Source: UBA4416 sp040387555
Lineage (GTDB): Bacteria > Bacteroidota > Bacteroidia > B-17B0 > Aurantibacillaceae
Direction of reading: 5' to 3'
Length of the DNA: 64,000 nt
NCBI GenBank assembly: GCA_040387555.1
Contig: JAZKDO010000004.1
Span: 186,001 to 250,000 of the forward strand
Below the pieces are notes generated by a model that had not been told where the DNA came from, did no database searches, and saw only the letters and a program-made list of their open reading frames with translations. Positions 18,008 through 27,158 of the stretch are shown here, one piece after another. Each line of letters starts with the position of its first letter. Positions within the stretch are counted from its first letter, which is position 1. A program made the translations under genes and the position numbers.

Positions 18008-18493
18008 ATGTTACACTTAGAGAAAGCCACAGAAAAAGATCTGCACACCGTTTCAAAATTAGCACATGTGATTTGGAACGACCATTATGTGCCAATTATT
18101 GGTAAGGAACAAGTAGATTATATGTTGGATAAAATGTATACTCTGCAAAGTTTATTGGAGCAAATTCAAGAGAAAAAACATCAAATGTTTATGATTATTA
18201 ATGATGAAGAAACCATTGGATTTTTATCCATAAGTAATTCAACTGGATCAGAATATTTTTTACATAAATTTTATATTGACCAACAACAATCCAATTCCGG
18301 AATCGGAACTAAGGTCCTTAATTTATTAATTAAAATAATTGAACCTAAATCATTGACACTCACTGTAAATCGCCAAAATTTTAAATCCATAAACTTCTAT
18401 TTTAAAAATGGATTTAAGATTGATCGGGTGGAAGATTTTGATATTGGTGATGGTTATCAGATGAATGATTTTGTGATGGTAAGAAATTTTTAA
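18008..18493 (+). CDS. GNAT-family N-acetyltransferase
   Basis: A 161-residue GCN5-related acetyltransferase. The acetyl-CoA pyrophosphate loop is seen in QQQSNSGIGTKVLNLLIK (motif A, Gln-x-x-Gly-x-Gly form), followed by LTLTVNRQNFKSINFYFKNGF, the motif B region with the usual Asn and Tyr/Phe positions. It would acetylate an amine on a small molecule or a protein terminus; the substrate is unknown. Divergent from smpB with 48 bp between start codons, so the two share a promoter region. Confidence 0.88.
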   Translation: MLHLEKATEKDLHTVSKLAHVIWNDHYVPIIGKEQVDYMLDKMYTLQSLLEQIQEKKHQMFMIINDEETIGFLSISNSTGSEYFLHKFYIDQQQSNSGIGTKVLNLLIKIIEPKSLTLTVNRQNFKSINFYFKNGFKIDRVEDFDIGDGYQMNDFVMVRNF

Positions 18494-18713
18494 TTCTAAT
18501 TTTTTTTTGTTCTTTTTGGAATAGTAAAAAGACTAAACTGCTTGTAAAGTAATTCCATATAAACCTGAATTGACCCGGAATTATAAAGTTGCTTTTCTTA
18601 TCAAAAGCCCATATCAAACATTAGGGTTTATCAACCTTTGACTCTTTATATCTCTTGAAAAAGCATAGATACTTCATGTATAATTCCTTATATTTATGCT
18701 TTATAAATACGCT

Positions 18714-19391
18714 ATGGAATATAATACACAACTTCCCCATTTAGAGATTCCTGAATATGGAAGAAATATACAGATAATGGTTGATCACTGTATTACAATT
18801 GAAGACAGAGACGAACGTAATAAATGTGCCAAAGCTATCATCCAGATCATGGGTCAATTGAACCCGCATTTAAGGGATATTGCTGATTTTACTCATAAAT
18901 TATGGGATCATTTATTTTTGATTTCCAAATTCAAATTAGACGTTGATTCGCCTTATCCGCGACCTAATGCTGAAACCTTTACTACTAAACCTAAAAACGT
19001 TCCCTATCCTGCAACGAAGATCCGCTATAAACATTATGGCAAAACTATCGAACGTATTATAGACGAAGCCAAAAGATTTGAAGATGGTCCTGAGAAAAAA
19101 GAGCTAACGCGTTTAATAGCTAACCATTTAAAAAAATCATACGTTAACTGGAATAAGGATTCAGTTACCGATGACGTAATCTTTAAGCAATTTAAAGAAA
19201 TGACCAACAATGAATTGGTAATTGATGAATCGGCTGCTTTAACTCATGCTAACGAATTAAAAAATAAAACCCATAACAATCAAATGCCTATTACTGTTAA
19301 TGCCGGCGGAGGAAATAACAAAAACAGGCATAAGAAAAACAACAAAAGCAAATTTAAGCACAGAAATAACAATAACCGACCAACATCATAG
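18714..19391 (+). CDS. DUF4290 domain-containing protein
   Basis: A protein of 225 residues from the ATG at 18714 (an upstream ATG at 18696 adds six residues, but family members begin MEYNTQ). MEYNTQLPHLEIPEYGRNIQ and KAIIQIMGQLNPHLRD are hallmark DUF4290 segments; the domain covers about residues 1-180. The tail is basic and Asn/Lys-rich (NKNRHKKNNKSKFKHRNNN), as in RNA- or polyphosphate-binding tails. Function unknown. Its stop lies 3 bases before the murA start, a conserved Bacteroidota pairing that suggests a role linked to cell-wall synthesis or its control. Confidence 0.9.
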   Translation: MEYNTQLPHLEIPEYGRNIQIMVDHCITIEDRDERNKCAKAIIQIMGQLNPHLRDIADFTHKLWDHLFLISKFKLDVDSPYPRPNAETFTTKPKNVPYPATKIRYKHYGKTIERIIDEAKRFEDGPEKKELTRLIANHLKKSYVNWNKDSVTDDVIFKQFKEMTNNELVIDESAALTHANELKNKTHNNQMPITVNAGGGNNKNRHKKNNKSKFKHRNNNNRPTS

Positions 19392-19394
19392 TTT

Positions 19395-20705
19395 ATGGCA
19401 ATTTTTGAAGTTACAGGAGGAAAACAATTAAAAGGTGATATTATCCCACAGGGAGCGAAAAACGAGGCACTACAAATTTTATGTGGTGTATTACTGACTT
19501 CCGAAAAAGTGACAATTAGCAATATTCCGGATATTGTAGATATTAATAAATTAATTGATTTATTGCGGGATCTTGGTGTAAAAGTTGAAAAAAGCGGTCA
19601 TGAAGAATATACCTTTCAGTCAGATTCCATTAATGTTGATTACTTGGTTTCACCTGAATTTAAGAAAAAAGGCGGTGGTTTAAGAGGATCAACAATGATT
19701 ATCGGCCCTATGTTGGCGAGGTTCGGAAGAGCATACATGCCAAAACCGGGCGGAGATAAAATTGGCCGTAGAAGAATGGATACTCACTTTATTGGCTTCG
19801 AAAATTTAGGAGCAAAGTTTGAGTATGATCATGAAACAGAAAATTTTAAAGTAACGGCCGATAAATTAAAAGGCGCTTATATGCTTTTGGACGAAGCTTC
19901 TGTTACAGGAACTGCTAATATTGTGATGGCGGCTGTTTTAGCGGAAGGCACTACTACTATTTATAATGCAGCCTGCGAACCTTATTTACAGCAATTATGC
20001 AAGATGCTGAATTCAATGGGCGCAAAAATTTCTGGCGTTGGTTCCAATTTATTAACCATTCAGGGAGTAACGTCATTGAAAGGAACAAGTCACCGTATTT
20101 TACCCGATATGATCGAAATCGGATCATTTATTGGGCTGGCAGCTATGACGCAATCTGAGCTTACAATTAAAGACGTGTCTTATGATAATTTAGGTTGTAT
20201 TCCAAAAGTATTTTCCCGTCTTGGAATTCAAATGGAACGTCGTGGCGATGATATTTACATTCCTTCCCAGGAACATTATGAGATAGATTCATTTATTGAT
20301 GGTTCTATGTTAACAATTGCGGATGCCATTTGGCCAGGATTTACTCCTGACTTATTAAGCATTATGCTTGTAACAGCAACTCAGGCTCGCGGAAATATTT
20401 TAATTCATCAAAAAATGTTTGAGAGCAGATTGTTCTTTGTAGATAAGTTGATTGATATGGGGGCACAGATTATTTTATGTGATCCACATAGAGCTACAGT
20501 AATGGGACTTGACAGAAAAGTTCAATTGCGGGCTATTCAAATGGCCTCTCCTGATATTAGGGCTGGAGTTGCATTGTTGATTGCAGCAATGAGTGCTAAA
20601 GGAAAGAGTACAATTTTTAATATCAATCAAATTGATCGGGGATACCAGAATATTGATGGCCGTTTAAATGCAATCGGTGCTGAAATCATCCGCAAAAGTA
20701 ATTAA
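19395..20705 (+). CDS. murA: UDP-N-acetylglucosamine 1-carboxyvinyltransferase (Asp-type active site)
   Basis: A 436-residue EPSP-synthase-fold enzyme for the first committed step of peptidoglycan synthesis, transfer of enolpyruvyl from PEP to UDP-GlcNAc. QGAKNEAL with Lys22 is the UDP-GlcNAc site. The active-site loop reads MPKPGGDKIGRRRMDTHF: the catalytic Cys (Cys115 of E. coli, in PGGC) is Asp121. Asp-type MurA enzymes, known from mycobacteria and chlamydiae, are active but not alkylated by fosfomycin. The gene is co-transcribed with DUF4290 and closely followed by a thioredoxin-like lipoprotein gene. Confidence 0.97.
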   Translation: MAIFEVTGGKQLKGDIIPQGAKNEALQILCGVLLTSEKVTISNIPDIVDINKLIDLLRDLGVKVEKSGHEEYTFQSDSINVDYLVSPEFKKKGGGLRGSTMIIGPMLARFGRAYMPKPGGDKIGRRRMDTHFIGFENLGAKFEYDHETENFKVTADKLKGAYMLLDEASVTGTANIVMAAVLAEGTTTIYNAACEPYLQQLCKMLNSMGAKISGVGSNLLTIQGVTSLKGTSHRILPDMIEIGSFIGLAAMTQSELTIKDVSYDNLGCIPKVFSRLGIQMERRGDDIYIPSQEHYEIDSFIDGSMLTIADAIWPGFTPDLLSIMLVTATQARGNILIHQKMFESRLFFVDKLIDMGAQIILCDPHRATVMGLDRKVQLRAIQMASPDIRAGVALLIAAMSAKGKSTIFNINQIDRGYQNIDGRLNAIGAEIIRKSN

Positions 20706-20712
20706 AAGAAGA

Positions 20713-21294
20713 ATGAGGTTTTTTATCATATATGTTTCGGTATTTGTTTGTCTGGTTGCTTGTAAAAGCAAAAAGGAAGTAAACTCATCAACGGGTTCTA
20801 ATTCTAAAAATGATAAATCAACTGTTGTTAAAGTAGATGTGGTAGAAGGTATTAACCTTGGAAATAAAGCTCCTGAAATTATGATGGCGTCACCCAAAGG
20901 AAATGTAATTACATTATCTTCTTTTAAGGGAAAAATGGTGTTAATAGATTTTTGGGCAAGTTGGTGCGGGCCTTGTAGGATTGAGAACCCGACAGTTGTT
21001 GCTGCATATAACAAAAATCATACTTCTGAATTTAAAAATGGAAAAGGTTTCGAGGTATTAAGTGTTTCTTTGGATCAGAATGCGGCCGCATGGGAGAAAG
21101 CCATTATAAAAGATCAGTTGGTTTGGCCATACCACATCAGTGATTTGCAAGGATGGGCTAACGCCGCAGCGGTTCGTTATGGTGTAAATAGCATTCCAAC
21201 AAATTTTTTGGTGGATGGTGATGGAATTATAGTGGCGAAAGCCTTGAGAGGTTCAGATTTAGAAACTGCATTGGAAGCACAATTAAAAAAATAA
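20713..21294 (+). CDS. TlpA-type thioredoxin lipoprotein
   Basis: Read from the ATG at 20713, this is a 193-residue lipoprotein with lipobox Cys17 (FVCLVACKSKK). An ATG at 20668 is in frame but lies inside murA and would bury the signal peptide, so the later start is preferred. Residues about 48-190 are a TlpA/ResA-like fold with redox pair Cys85 and Cys88 in FWASWCGPC and the cis-Pro region SIPTNFLVD. Predicted periplasm-facing thiol-disulfide reductase. It starts 8 bases after the murA stop and precedes the OmpA paralogues, two of which carry a related fold without cysteines. Confidence 0.92.
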   Translation: MRFFIIYVSVFVCLVACKSKKEVNSSTGSNSKNDKSTVVKVDVVEGINLGNKAPEIMMASPKGNVITLSSFKGKMVLIDFWASWCGPCRIENPTVVAAYNKNHTSEFKNGKGFEVLSVSLDQNAAAWEKAIIKDQLVWPYHISDLQGWANAAAVRYGVNSIPTNFLVDGDGIIVAKALRGSDLETALEAQLKK

Positions 21295-21335
21295 TTTTTT
21301 TTCTTCTTTGAATAAGGAATGAATAGTTAAACAAC

Positions 21336-22619
21336 ATGAAAAAGACAAGCGGTACATATAATAGGTCAGCAATTTTTGCATTGTTAGCAATTCTTTCATT
21401 TTTAAGAAATTCATTAATTGCACAAACTGATCAGTCCTTGAATGTTGGTGATAATGCGCCTGGCTTGGTATTATCCTCTACTAATAACTCTATTCAGAGT
21501 TTTAATTTTCCATATCAGAACAAAATGGTGCTTTTGTTTTTTTGGTCGTCTTCTGTTTCCAAATCAAAAGAAAATATTTATAAGTATAAAAAACTTTATT
21601 CAAAATATTCTGATATAGGTTACAAATCCGCAGATGGTTTTGACATTATTTCTGTGGCTTTACAAAGTGATAAAATTGCCTGGACTCAGGATTTGGTTAA
21701 ATATGATCTTTTAAAATTAAATAGTTGCATTGCCCAAAAAGGCTACAACGATATTTTTGTTAAAAATTACAAGATAAAAGAAACTAATAGTAGTTTTTTA
21801 ATTGATGAATTTGGTAAAATTGTCGCGATTAACCCCAGCCTTAAAACGATCATTTCTTTTTTAGATGAGAAAAGAAATGTTGAGTTAAATTCTGATGTTC
21901 AAAATAAAATTACTGGAAAAATTATGTTTGGACAAGGTGCTTTAACCGGACTGGCAAATGAGAAAGTATGGTTTATGAATAGCCCTAATGATACCATTCA
22001 ATCTATTTTGTTAGATGAAAAAGGTGGTTTTCTTTTAAAGGATATCAATGCACAATTGCCAATGAGTCTGTTTATCAAATCAAATAGCAAAATACCAGAA
22101 GATGCTTCTGTTTTTTTAACGACTGAAAATTCCGAGATAGTTTCTCCGTTTTTGAAAAACGAAATTGGCTATGAATACAACTTGCTTGATGCAGAAATGC
22201 CCTATCTAAAACCTATTTCTCATGGTAATTCTTCGAAATCCGATAATGACAAAAATTTAAAAAATTTATTTGTTACAGAACAATTATTCAAATCAAAAGA
22301 ATTTATACTCTCTCGCGATGCTACAATTAAACTGGCAAAAGTAATTACCAAGTTAAATGAGAATTCAAAAACAAATATGGAAATCATTACACATACCGAT
22401 AGTAATGGGGAGAGTTCTTCCAATTTATCATTGAGTTTAAAACAGTCAACGGCAATAGTAAATTATCTTGCAACTAAAGGCATTTCCAAAACAAGATTAA
22501 AAGCTGTTGGCAAAGGTGAATCAGAAATTTTGAATAACTGTAAAGATGGAGTGAAATGTACTGAACCGGAGCATTCTAGAAACAGAAGAACTGAATTTAA
22601 ATTCTTTTCTGCACAGTAA
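21336..22619 (+). CDS. Thioredoxin-like (cysteine-less) plus OmpA domain protein, paralogue 1
   Basis: A 427-residue exported protein with a signal peptide of about 30 residues (ends NSLIAQ). Residues about 35-185 follow the TlpA fold (VGDNAPGLVLSS, MVLLFFWSSSVSKSKEN), but where TlpA has WCGPC this protein has SVSKS, so both redox cysteines are gone. Residues about 200-290 form a regulatory-like beta module. Residues about 310-425 are an OmpA peptidoglycan-binding domain (ITHTDSNG, ..NRRTEFKF). Likely bound to peptidoglycan in the periplasm, perhaps with the N-domain as a binding fold. First of three tandem paralogues; 41 bp after the tlpA gene. Confidence 0.87.
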   Translation: MKKTSGTYNRSAIFALLAILSFLRNSLIAQTDQSLNVGDNAPGLVLSSTNNSIQSFNFPYQNKMVLLFFWSSSVSKSKENIYKYKKLYSKYSDIGYKSADGFDIISVALQSDKIAWTQDLVKYDLLKLNSCIAQKGYNDIFVKNYKIKETNSSFLIDEFGKIVAINPSLKTIISFLDEKRNVELNSDVQNKITGKIMFGQGALTGLANEKVWFMNSPNDTIQSILLDEKGGFLLKDINAQLPMSLFIKSNSKIPEDASVFLTTENSEIVSPFLKNEIGYEYNLLDAEMPYLKPISHGNSSKSDNDKNLKNLFVTEQLFKSKEFILSRDATIKLAKVITKLNENSKTNMEIITHTDSNGESSSNLSLSLKQSTAIVNYLATKGISKTRLKAVGKGESEILNNCKDGVKCTEPEHSRNRRTEFKFFSAQ

Positions 22620-22636
22620 AACTTTAAACATTCTTT

Positions 22637-23848
22637 ATGAAGTTCTTTTTTTTAATTACACTTGGTAGTATTTTTCCTTTATTTCAATTTGCACAAATAT
22701 TTCCTAGTCTTCTTCCATTAAAAAATATTGAATATCGGGATAAAGCCCGTGTAAAATATAATTACGATTGTTCAAAGCCTGAAAAAAAGGCTTTTCTTTT
22801 TTTTGATCTCAAATCAGAATCATTAGCAGAAGTAATGTATAATGGAACCAATTTTGTTTTCACCGAGAAAAAAATTTCTATTTTCCCTGTATATTTTACT
22901 GGTCAGCTCAATAAAAAAGTAAGTCCAGATTTTTCAAGGAAAATTCCTACACAATTATTTAGAAGTCCTGATATGTCTACATTTAAGGATTTTAATATTA
23001 AGGATACTGATTTTCCAATTATGGTAGTTTATAATGAAAAAAATGAATTATGCGGATTTTCAAAAAATGTAGAAGGTCTTGCTGAAATAGATTGCGGGCT
23101 TGATATGGTGAATTTTAAAGTACTCAGGCTTAAGATCATGATTGAACAAAAGGGGAAAGATATGATGCCCTATGCTTTTAAACCAATAGTAATTCTTGGA
23201 GGAAAAAACAATGATACAGTTGCAAAGTTAGTTACCAATAAGTATGGAGATTTTAACGCAGAAATACCTGATCTGGATCAGGATTACCTCATCACTGTAA
23301 ATGAGCCTGACAAAAAAATGGATTTTGTAATGTTGGGCACGCAAAGCGGCAGGGTTGTAGGGAAATTTAAGTCAACTGATAAAGGATTTCAATATAGAAT
23401 TCTCAAAACAGAGTTGGCAACCCTTCCTGATATTAAAATTGATGACGATATTGAAATGCAAATGACAAATTTTAAGGATCGATCAATGAAGGATTTTATC
23501 ATTATCGAAACATTGTATTATGAATTAGGTGAAACTTCATTATCTTCTGGTTCAAAAAAATTATTGTCTAAAATCGAAAAAATTCTGAATACTTATCCGG
23601 ATTTCAAACTAAAAGTTACTTCTCATACGGATGCCCAGGGAGATGATGCTAATAATTTAAAATTATCGATGAAGCGGTCTGAAACTGTTATAGATTATTT
23701 AAATTCACTTGGAATAAATAAGGATCGTTTAAGTGCAGAAGGTAAGGGAGAACTTGAGATCATGAATCGTTGTAAAAATGGTATAGATTGTTCAGACAAA
23801 GAACATGAATATAATAGAAGAACAGAATTTAAATTTTCAAAAAAATGA
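22637..23848 (+). CDS. OmpA-family protein, paralogue 2
   Basis: A 403-residue exported protein with a signal peptide ending near residue 20 (LFQFAQ). The N-domain (about 25-165) has no CxxC and is too diverged for me to assign; by position it may be a decayed thioredoxin-like fold. A beta module (about 170-265, LVTNKYGDFNAEIPDLDQDY) is followed by an OmpA domain (about 285-400) with TSHTDAQGDDANNLKLSMKR and NRRTEFKF, keeping the Asp and Arg that contact diaminopimelate. It starts 17 bases after paralogue 1 and overlaps the start of paralogue 3 by four bases (ATGA), so the three are translated from one message. Confidence 0.88.
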   Translation: MKFFFLITLGSIFPLFQFAQIFPSLLPLKNIEYRDKARVKYNYDCSKPEKKAFLFFDLKSESLAEVMYNGTNFVFTEKKISIFPVYFTGQLNKKVSPDFSRKIPTQLFRSPDMSTFKDFNIKDTDFPIMVVYNEKNELCGFSKNVEGLAEIDCGLDMVNFKVLRLKIMIEQKGKDMMPYAFKPIVILGGKNNDTVAKLVTNKYGDFNAEIPDLDQDYLITVNEPDKKMDFVMLGTQSGRVVGKFKSTDKGFQYRILKTELATLPDIKIDDDIEMQMTNFKDRSMKDFIIIETLYYELGETSLSSGSKKLLSKIEKILNTYPDFKLKVTSHTDAQGDDANNLKLSMKRSETVIDYLNSLGINKDRLSAEGKGELEIMNRCKNGIDCSDKEHEYNRRTEFKFSKK

Positions 23849-25149
23849 GATACTTTATTTTATTATCATCTCTGTTTTTAGTATTTGTTGCGAAAGCTCA
23901 AAAAACTGATAAACTTAGAGTAGGAGAAAAGATCCCTTTTTCCAGAATCACAGTTTTAAACCAGGAGAAAAAGAATACGAATATCGATCTGACTAATGGT
24001 AAAAATACCACCGATCGTTTTGTTCTTGTTTATTTCTTTTCCCCGGAAAATTCTATAAAGGATTTAATCTCTTTCAATAATGATGTAGAACGTATTTTAA
24101 ATAAATATCAGAATAATTCCTGCAAAGGCGCAAGTGATATTGAATATGTGACGATTTGTCTGGAAAAGGATTTTTTAAAATGGCAAACTCTTTTAGCAGA
24201 AACGAATTATAACAAATCTAAATTTACTGGCAAAAAAACTAACTATCTCGCAAAAGAAGGATTAAAAGATAAAGCGGTTTCGGCATTTAAAGTTTTTAAA
24301 ACGCCATCCTTATTTCTGGTGAATCCAAAAGGAAGATTATATTTAGAAACAGACAGTTTCGAGGTTCTTGAAAAAACATTTCAAAATATTTGCAAGGTTA
24401 ACGCTGTTTATTCTACAGCTGATATTTCAGGTAAACTATTGGTTGGTGACAAATCTAAAAGTCCTTTATCTCAACATAATGTTTATCTCGTAAAAGGAAA
24501 TGCCGATACAATCACTAAAACTTCTACAGATGGATATGGTGATTTTATATTTAAACATATTGATACAACGCAAAATCTCAGTATTAGAATTGAACAGAAT
24601 TCAAAAACTAAAGGTGGGCCAAAAGTTTTTCTCGCAAAACAAAACGGTGAGATTGTTTCTGAATTTAAAAGGAATTCAGCCGGAGATTTTGAATATAAAC
24701 TCCTTTCTTTGGATGTTGAAAAATTAAGTGAGTTTGAAGAAGAAGATGATATTACAGTCAAGTATAAAAAATTTAATTCAACAAATAAAAAGGATCTAAC
24801 AGTTACTGAAAATATTTATTATGAATTAGCAAAATATAATCTGGTTACCGAAAGTGAAATAGTACTTGATAAAGTATTGGTTATTTTGAAAGCAAATCCA
24901 AATGTAAAGCTGGAAGTAATTTCACATACAGACGCGCAGGGAGATGATTCAGGAAATTTAAAATTGTCAGAAAACAGGTCAAATACGGTTATAGAGTACC
25001 TTGTAAATAAAGGAATTAACAAATCGCGTCTGAAAGGAGTTGGAAAAGGAGAGATGGAAATCCGCAATAGATGTGTCAATGGCGTATCTTGTTCTGACAA
25101 AGAGCAGGAATATAACCGCCGAACTGAGTTTAAGTTCATTAAAAACTGA
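23845..25149 (+). CDS. Thioredoxin-like (cysteine-less) plus OmpA domain protein, paralogue 3
   Basis: A 434-residue exported protein (signal peptide ends near residue 18, FVAKAQ). Residues about 22-180 resemble a redoxin (LRVGEKIPFSRITVL, RFVLVYFFSPENSIKDL, KTPSLFLVNPKGRLYL), but the position of CxxC carries PENSI, with no cysteine. A beta module (about 195-295, TSTDGYGDFIFKHID) and an OmpA domain (about 315-430, ISHTDAQGDDSGNLKLSENR, NRRTEFKF) follow. It overlaps paralogue 2 by ATGA. The HTDAQGDD segment is shared with paralogue 2 and differs from paralogue 1 (HTDSNGES), so 2 and 3 appear closer in the OmpA part. Confidence 0.87.
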   Translation: MRYFILLSSLFLVFVAKAQKTDKLRVGEKIPFSRITVLNQEKKNTNIDLTNGKNTTDRFVLVYFFSPENSIKDLISFNNDVERILNKYQNNSCKGASDIEYVTICLEKDFLKWQTLLAETNYNKSKFTGKKTNYLAKEGLKDKAVSAFKVFKTPSLFLVNPKGRLYLETDSFEVLEKTFQNICKVNAVYSTADISGKLLVGDKSKSPLSQHNVYLVKGNADTITKTSTDGYGDFIFKHIDTTQNLSIRIEQNSKTKGGPKVFLAKQNGEIVSEFKRNSAGDFEYKLLSLDVEKLSEFEEEDDITVKYKKFNSTNKKDLTVTENIYYELAKYNLVTESEIVLDKVLVILKANPNVKLEVISHTDAQGDDSGNLKLSENRSNTVIEYLVNKGINKSRLKGVGKGEMEIRNRCVNGVSCSDKEQEYNRRTEFKFIKN

Positions 25150-25191
25150 CAATTTTTCGGTTTTTTGTCAATGGCAAGCATATTGATTAGT

Positions 25192-25199
25192 TACATTTG
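25192..25199 (+). promoter_or_regulatory. -7 promoter element of grpE-dnaJ
   Basis: TACATTTG fits the Bacteroidota -7 consensus TAnnTTTG and lies 15 bases before the grpE ATG. A T-run with TTTG ends 24 bases upstream, a spacing a little longer than the usual 19, so the -33 call is weak. No CIRCE-like heat-shock inverted repeat is visible nearby. Confidence 0.5.
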
Positions 25200-25214
25200 C
25201 CAAAAATTTTTACT

Positions 25215-25781
25215 ATGGAACAAAACGAGAAAGATCAGATCAATCAGACAGAAGACAATATTGAGTCCAATAATGAGCAATCAGTTGAGGAATCAGCTTT
25301 AGAAAATGCAACAGAAAACACTGCAGAAACTACTCAGCCGCTCAATCATGAAGCTAAAATTGCAGAATTAAATGATAAATATTTGAGATTATATTCTGAA
25401 TTTGATAATTACCGGAAACGGACCATCAAAGAAAAATCAGATATTATTCGTTCAGCAGGAGAAGATGTATTTAAAGCCATTATACCTTCCATTGATGATT
25501 TTGAGAGGGCTATAAAAGCCAACGAAACAGTAACGGACGCAGCACCTATTAAAGAAGGAATTTCTTTGATTTACAATAAGCTAAAATTGGCATGTACTCA
25601 AAAAGGGTTAGAGCCCATTGAAAGTATTGGAAAGCCTTTTAATGTAGATTATATGGAATCGATTACCAATATTCCTGCGCCTTCAGAAGATATGAAAGGA
25701 AAAGTGATTGATGAAGTTGAAAAAGGATATAAATTAGGTGAGAAGGTGATCCGTTTTGCCAAAGTGGTTGTTGGAAGTTAA
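25215..25781 (+). CDS. grpE: Nucleotide exchange factor GrpE
   Basis: A 188-residue GrpE, which releases ADP from DnaK. I start it at the ATG at 25215; an in-frame TTG at 25197 lies within the -7 promoter element. Residues about 1-45 are an acidic, disordered lead, followed by the long coiled-coil helix (EAKIAELNDKYLRLYSEFDNY) and the head domain with the conserved ERAIKAN and FNVDYMESITNIPAP (place of the usual HEA motif). The dnaJ gene follows after 113 bp. dnaK is not in the window. Confidence 0.95.
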   Translation: MEQNEKDQINQTEDNIESNNEQSVEESALENATENTAETTQPLNHEAKIAELNDKYLRLYSEFDNYRKRTIKEKSDIIRSAGEDVFKAIIPSIDDFERAIKANETVTDAAPIKEGISLIYNKLKLACTQKGLEPIESIGKPFNVDYMESITNIPAPSEDMKGKVIDEVEKGYKLGEKVIRFAKVVVGS

Positions 25782-25894
25782 TCAGGCTATTCTAAAATTA
25801 AAAAATAAAATGAAGCATGTGACTTCAGCTGTTTTCCTAAAAAATAGGTCAATAAGCAAGAGGAATAAGCTAATTTAAAACAAGGTCTATACAA

Positions 25895-27049
25895 ATGAGT
25901 AAAAGAGATTATTACGAAATACTTGGAATAAGCAAGGGGGCAAGTGAAGACGAAATTAAAAAGGCATATCGTAAACTAGCTATTAAATATCATCCAGATA
26001 AAAACCCGGATGATAAAACTGCCGAAGATAAATTTAAGGAAGCAGCTGAAGCATATGAAGTATTAAGTAATCCTGAAAAACGGCAACGCTATAACCAATA
26101 TGGTCATGCAGGGGTAGGCGGGGCATCCGGTGGCGGAGGTTACGGCGGAGGCGGCATGAATATGGATGATATTTTCAGTCAGTTCGGTGATATTTTTGGT
26201 GGTGGAGGTGGATTTGGTGGTTTTGGAGGAAGTTCTCGTGGAGGTGGCGGAAGACGTGTGATGCGTGGGTCAAATTTGCGTATTAAAGTAAAATTGACTC
26301 TTCAGGAAGTAGCTAAAGGTGTTGAGAAAAAATTGAAGGTTAACAAATTTGTGAGCTGTGGAACCTGTAAAGGGAGTGGAGCTAAAAATGGTCAGTTAGA
26401 AACTTGTAAATTATGCAACGGATCAGGGGTTCAGGTTAGAACCCAGCAGACATTTTTAGGAGCAATGCAAACTCAAACAACCTGTAGTGGTTGTAACGGT
26501 GAAGGTAAAACAGTAAAAGATAAATGTAATACCTGTCATGGTGATGGTATTGTGAGAGCAGAAGAAGTGATCTCGATAAATATTCCTGCGGGTGTTGCTG
26601 AAGGTATGCAACTTTCGGTTGGTGGAAAAGGAAATGCGGCGCCACGTGGAGGTATAAATGGTGATTTATTAGTTTTGATTGAAGAGGACGAACACCTGGA
26701 ATTAAAACGTGACGGGAATAATTTGTTTTATGACAGTTATGTGAATTTTGCAGATGCCGCTTTAGGAACAAGTATTGAGATTCCCACTGTAGATGCAAAG
26801 GTGAAAATAAAGATTGAGCCGGGAACTCAAAGTGGTAAAGTTTTGCGCTTAAAAGGAAAAGGATTGCCAGATGTGAACTCTTATGGTACTGGTGATTTAT
26901 TGGTGAACATCAATGTATGGACTCCTCAGAATTTAAGCCCTGAAGAGAAAAAAACACTCGAGCTTTTAAAAGATTCTAAGAATTTTGCCCCTAATCCTAA
27001 TCGTAAGGAAAAAGGGTTCTTTGACCGGATGAAAGAATATTTTGAATAA
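25895..27049 (+). CDS. dnaJ: Chaperone protein DnaJ
   Basis: A 384-residue class I J-protein that stimulates DnaK ATPase and holds unfolded clients. Order of parts: J domain 1-70 with HPD at 33-35; a long Gly-rich region (about 75-115, with repeated GGGG and GFGG runs); four zinc-finger repeats CGTCKGSG, CKLCNGSG, CSGCNGEG and CNTCHGDG; and the two-part C-terminal substrate domain. All eight zinc cysteines are present. Terminated by a hairpin 25 bases after the stop. Confidence 0.98.
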   Translation: MSKRDYYEILGISKGASEDEIKKAYRKLAIKYHPDKNPDDKTAEDKFKEAAEAYEVLSNPEKRQRYNQYGHAGVGGASGGGGYGGGGMNMDDIFSQFGDIFGGGGGFGGFGGSSRGGGGRRVMRGSNLRIKVKLTLQEVAKGVEKKLKVNKFVSCGTCKGSGAKNGQLETCKLCNGSGVQVRTQQTFLGAMQTQTTCSGCNGEGKTVKDKCNTCHGDGIVRAEEVISINIPAGVAEGMQLSVGGKGNAAPRGGINGDLLVLIEEDEHLELKRDGNNLFYDSYVNFADAALGTSIEIPTVDAKVKIKIEPGTQSGKVLRLKGKGLPDVNSYGTGDLLVNINVWTPQNLSPEEKKTLELLKDSKNFAPNPNRKEKGFFDRMKEYFE

Positions 27050-27073
27050 CCACAATCTGTAGTTTTGATACTT

Positions 27074-27108
27074 AAAAAGCCCTTTCGTTATTTGCTAATG
27101 GGCTTTTT
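27074..27108 (+). terminator. Rho-independent terminator after dnaJ
   Basis: A 9-bp stem (AAAAAGCCC / GGGCTTTTT) with a 17-base loop ends in a T-run, 25 bases after the dnaJ stop codon. Confidence 0.82.
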
Positions 27109-27158
27109 GATTAAAAAATATTTTAGTACAAAATGTAAATGTCTGATGTCGGTAAGAA

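Noticed and set aside
17910..18095. 61-codon minus-strand frame covering the smpB/GNAT gap
   Set aside because: Overlaps both better-supported genes and shows no recognisable protein.
26436..26798. 120-codon open frame antisense to dnaJ
   Set aside because: Shadow of the Cys/Gly-rich dnaJ codons; no start context, no family signature.
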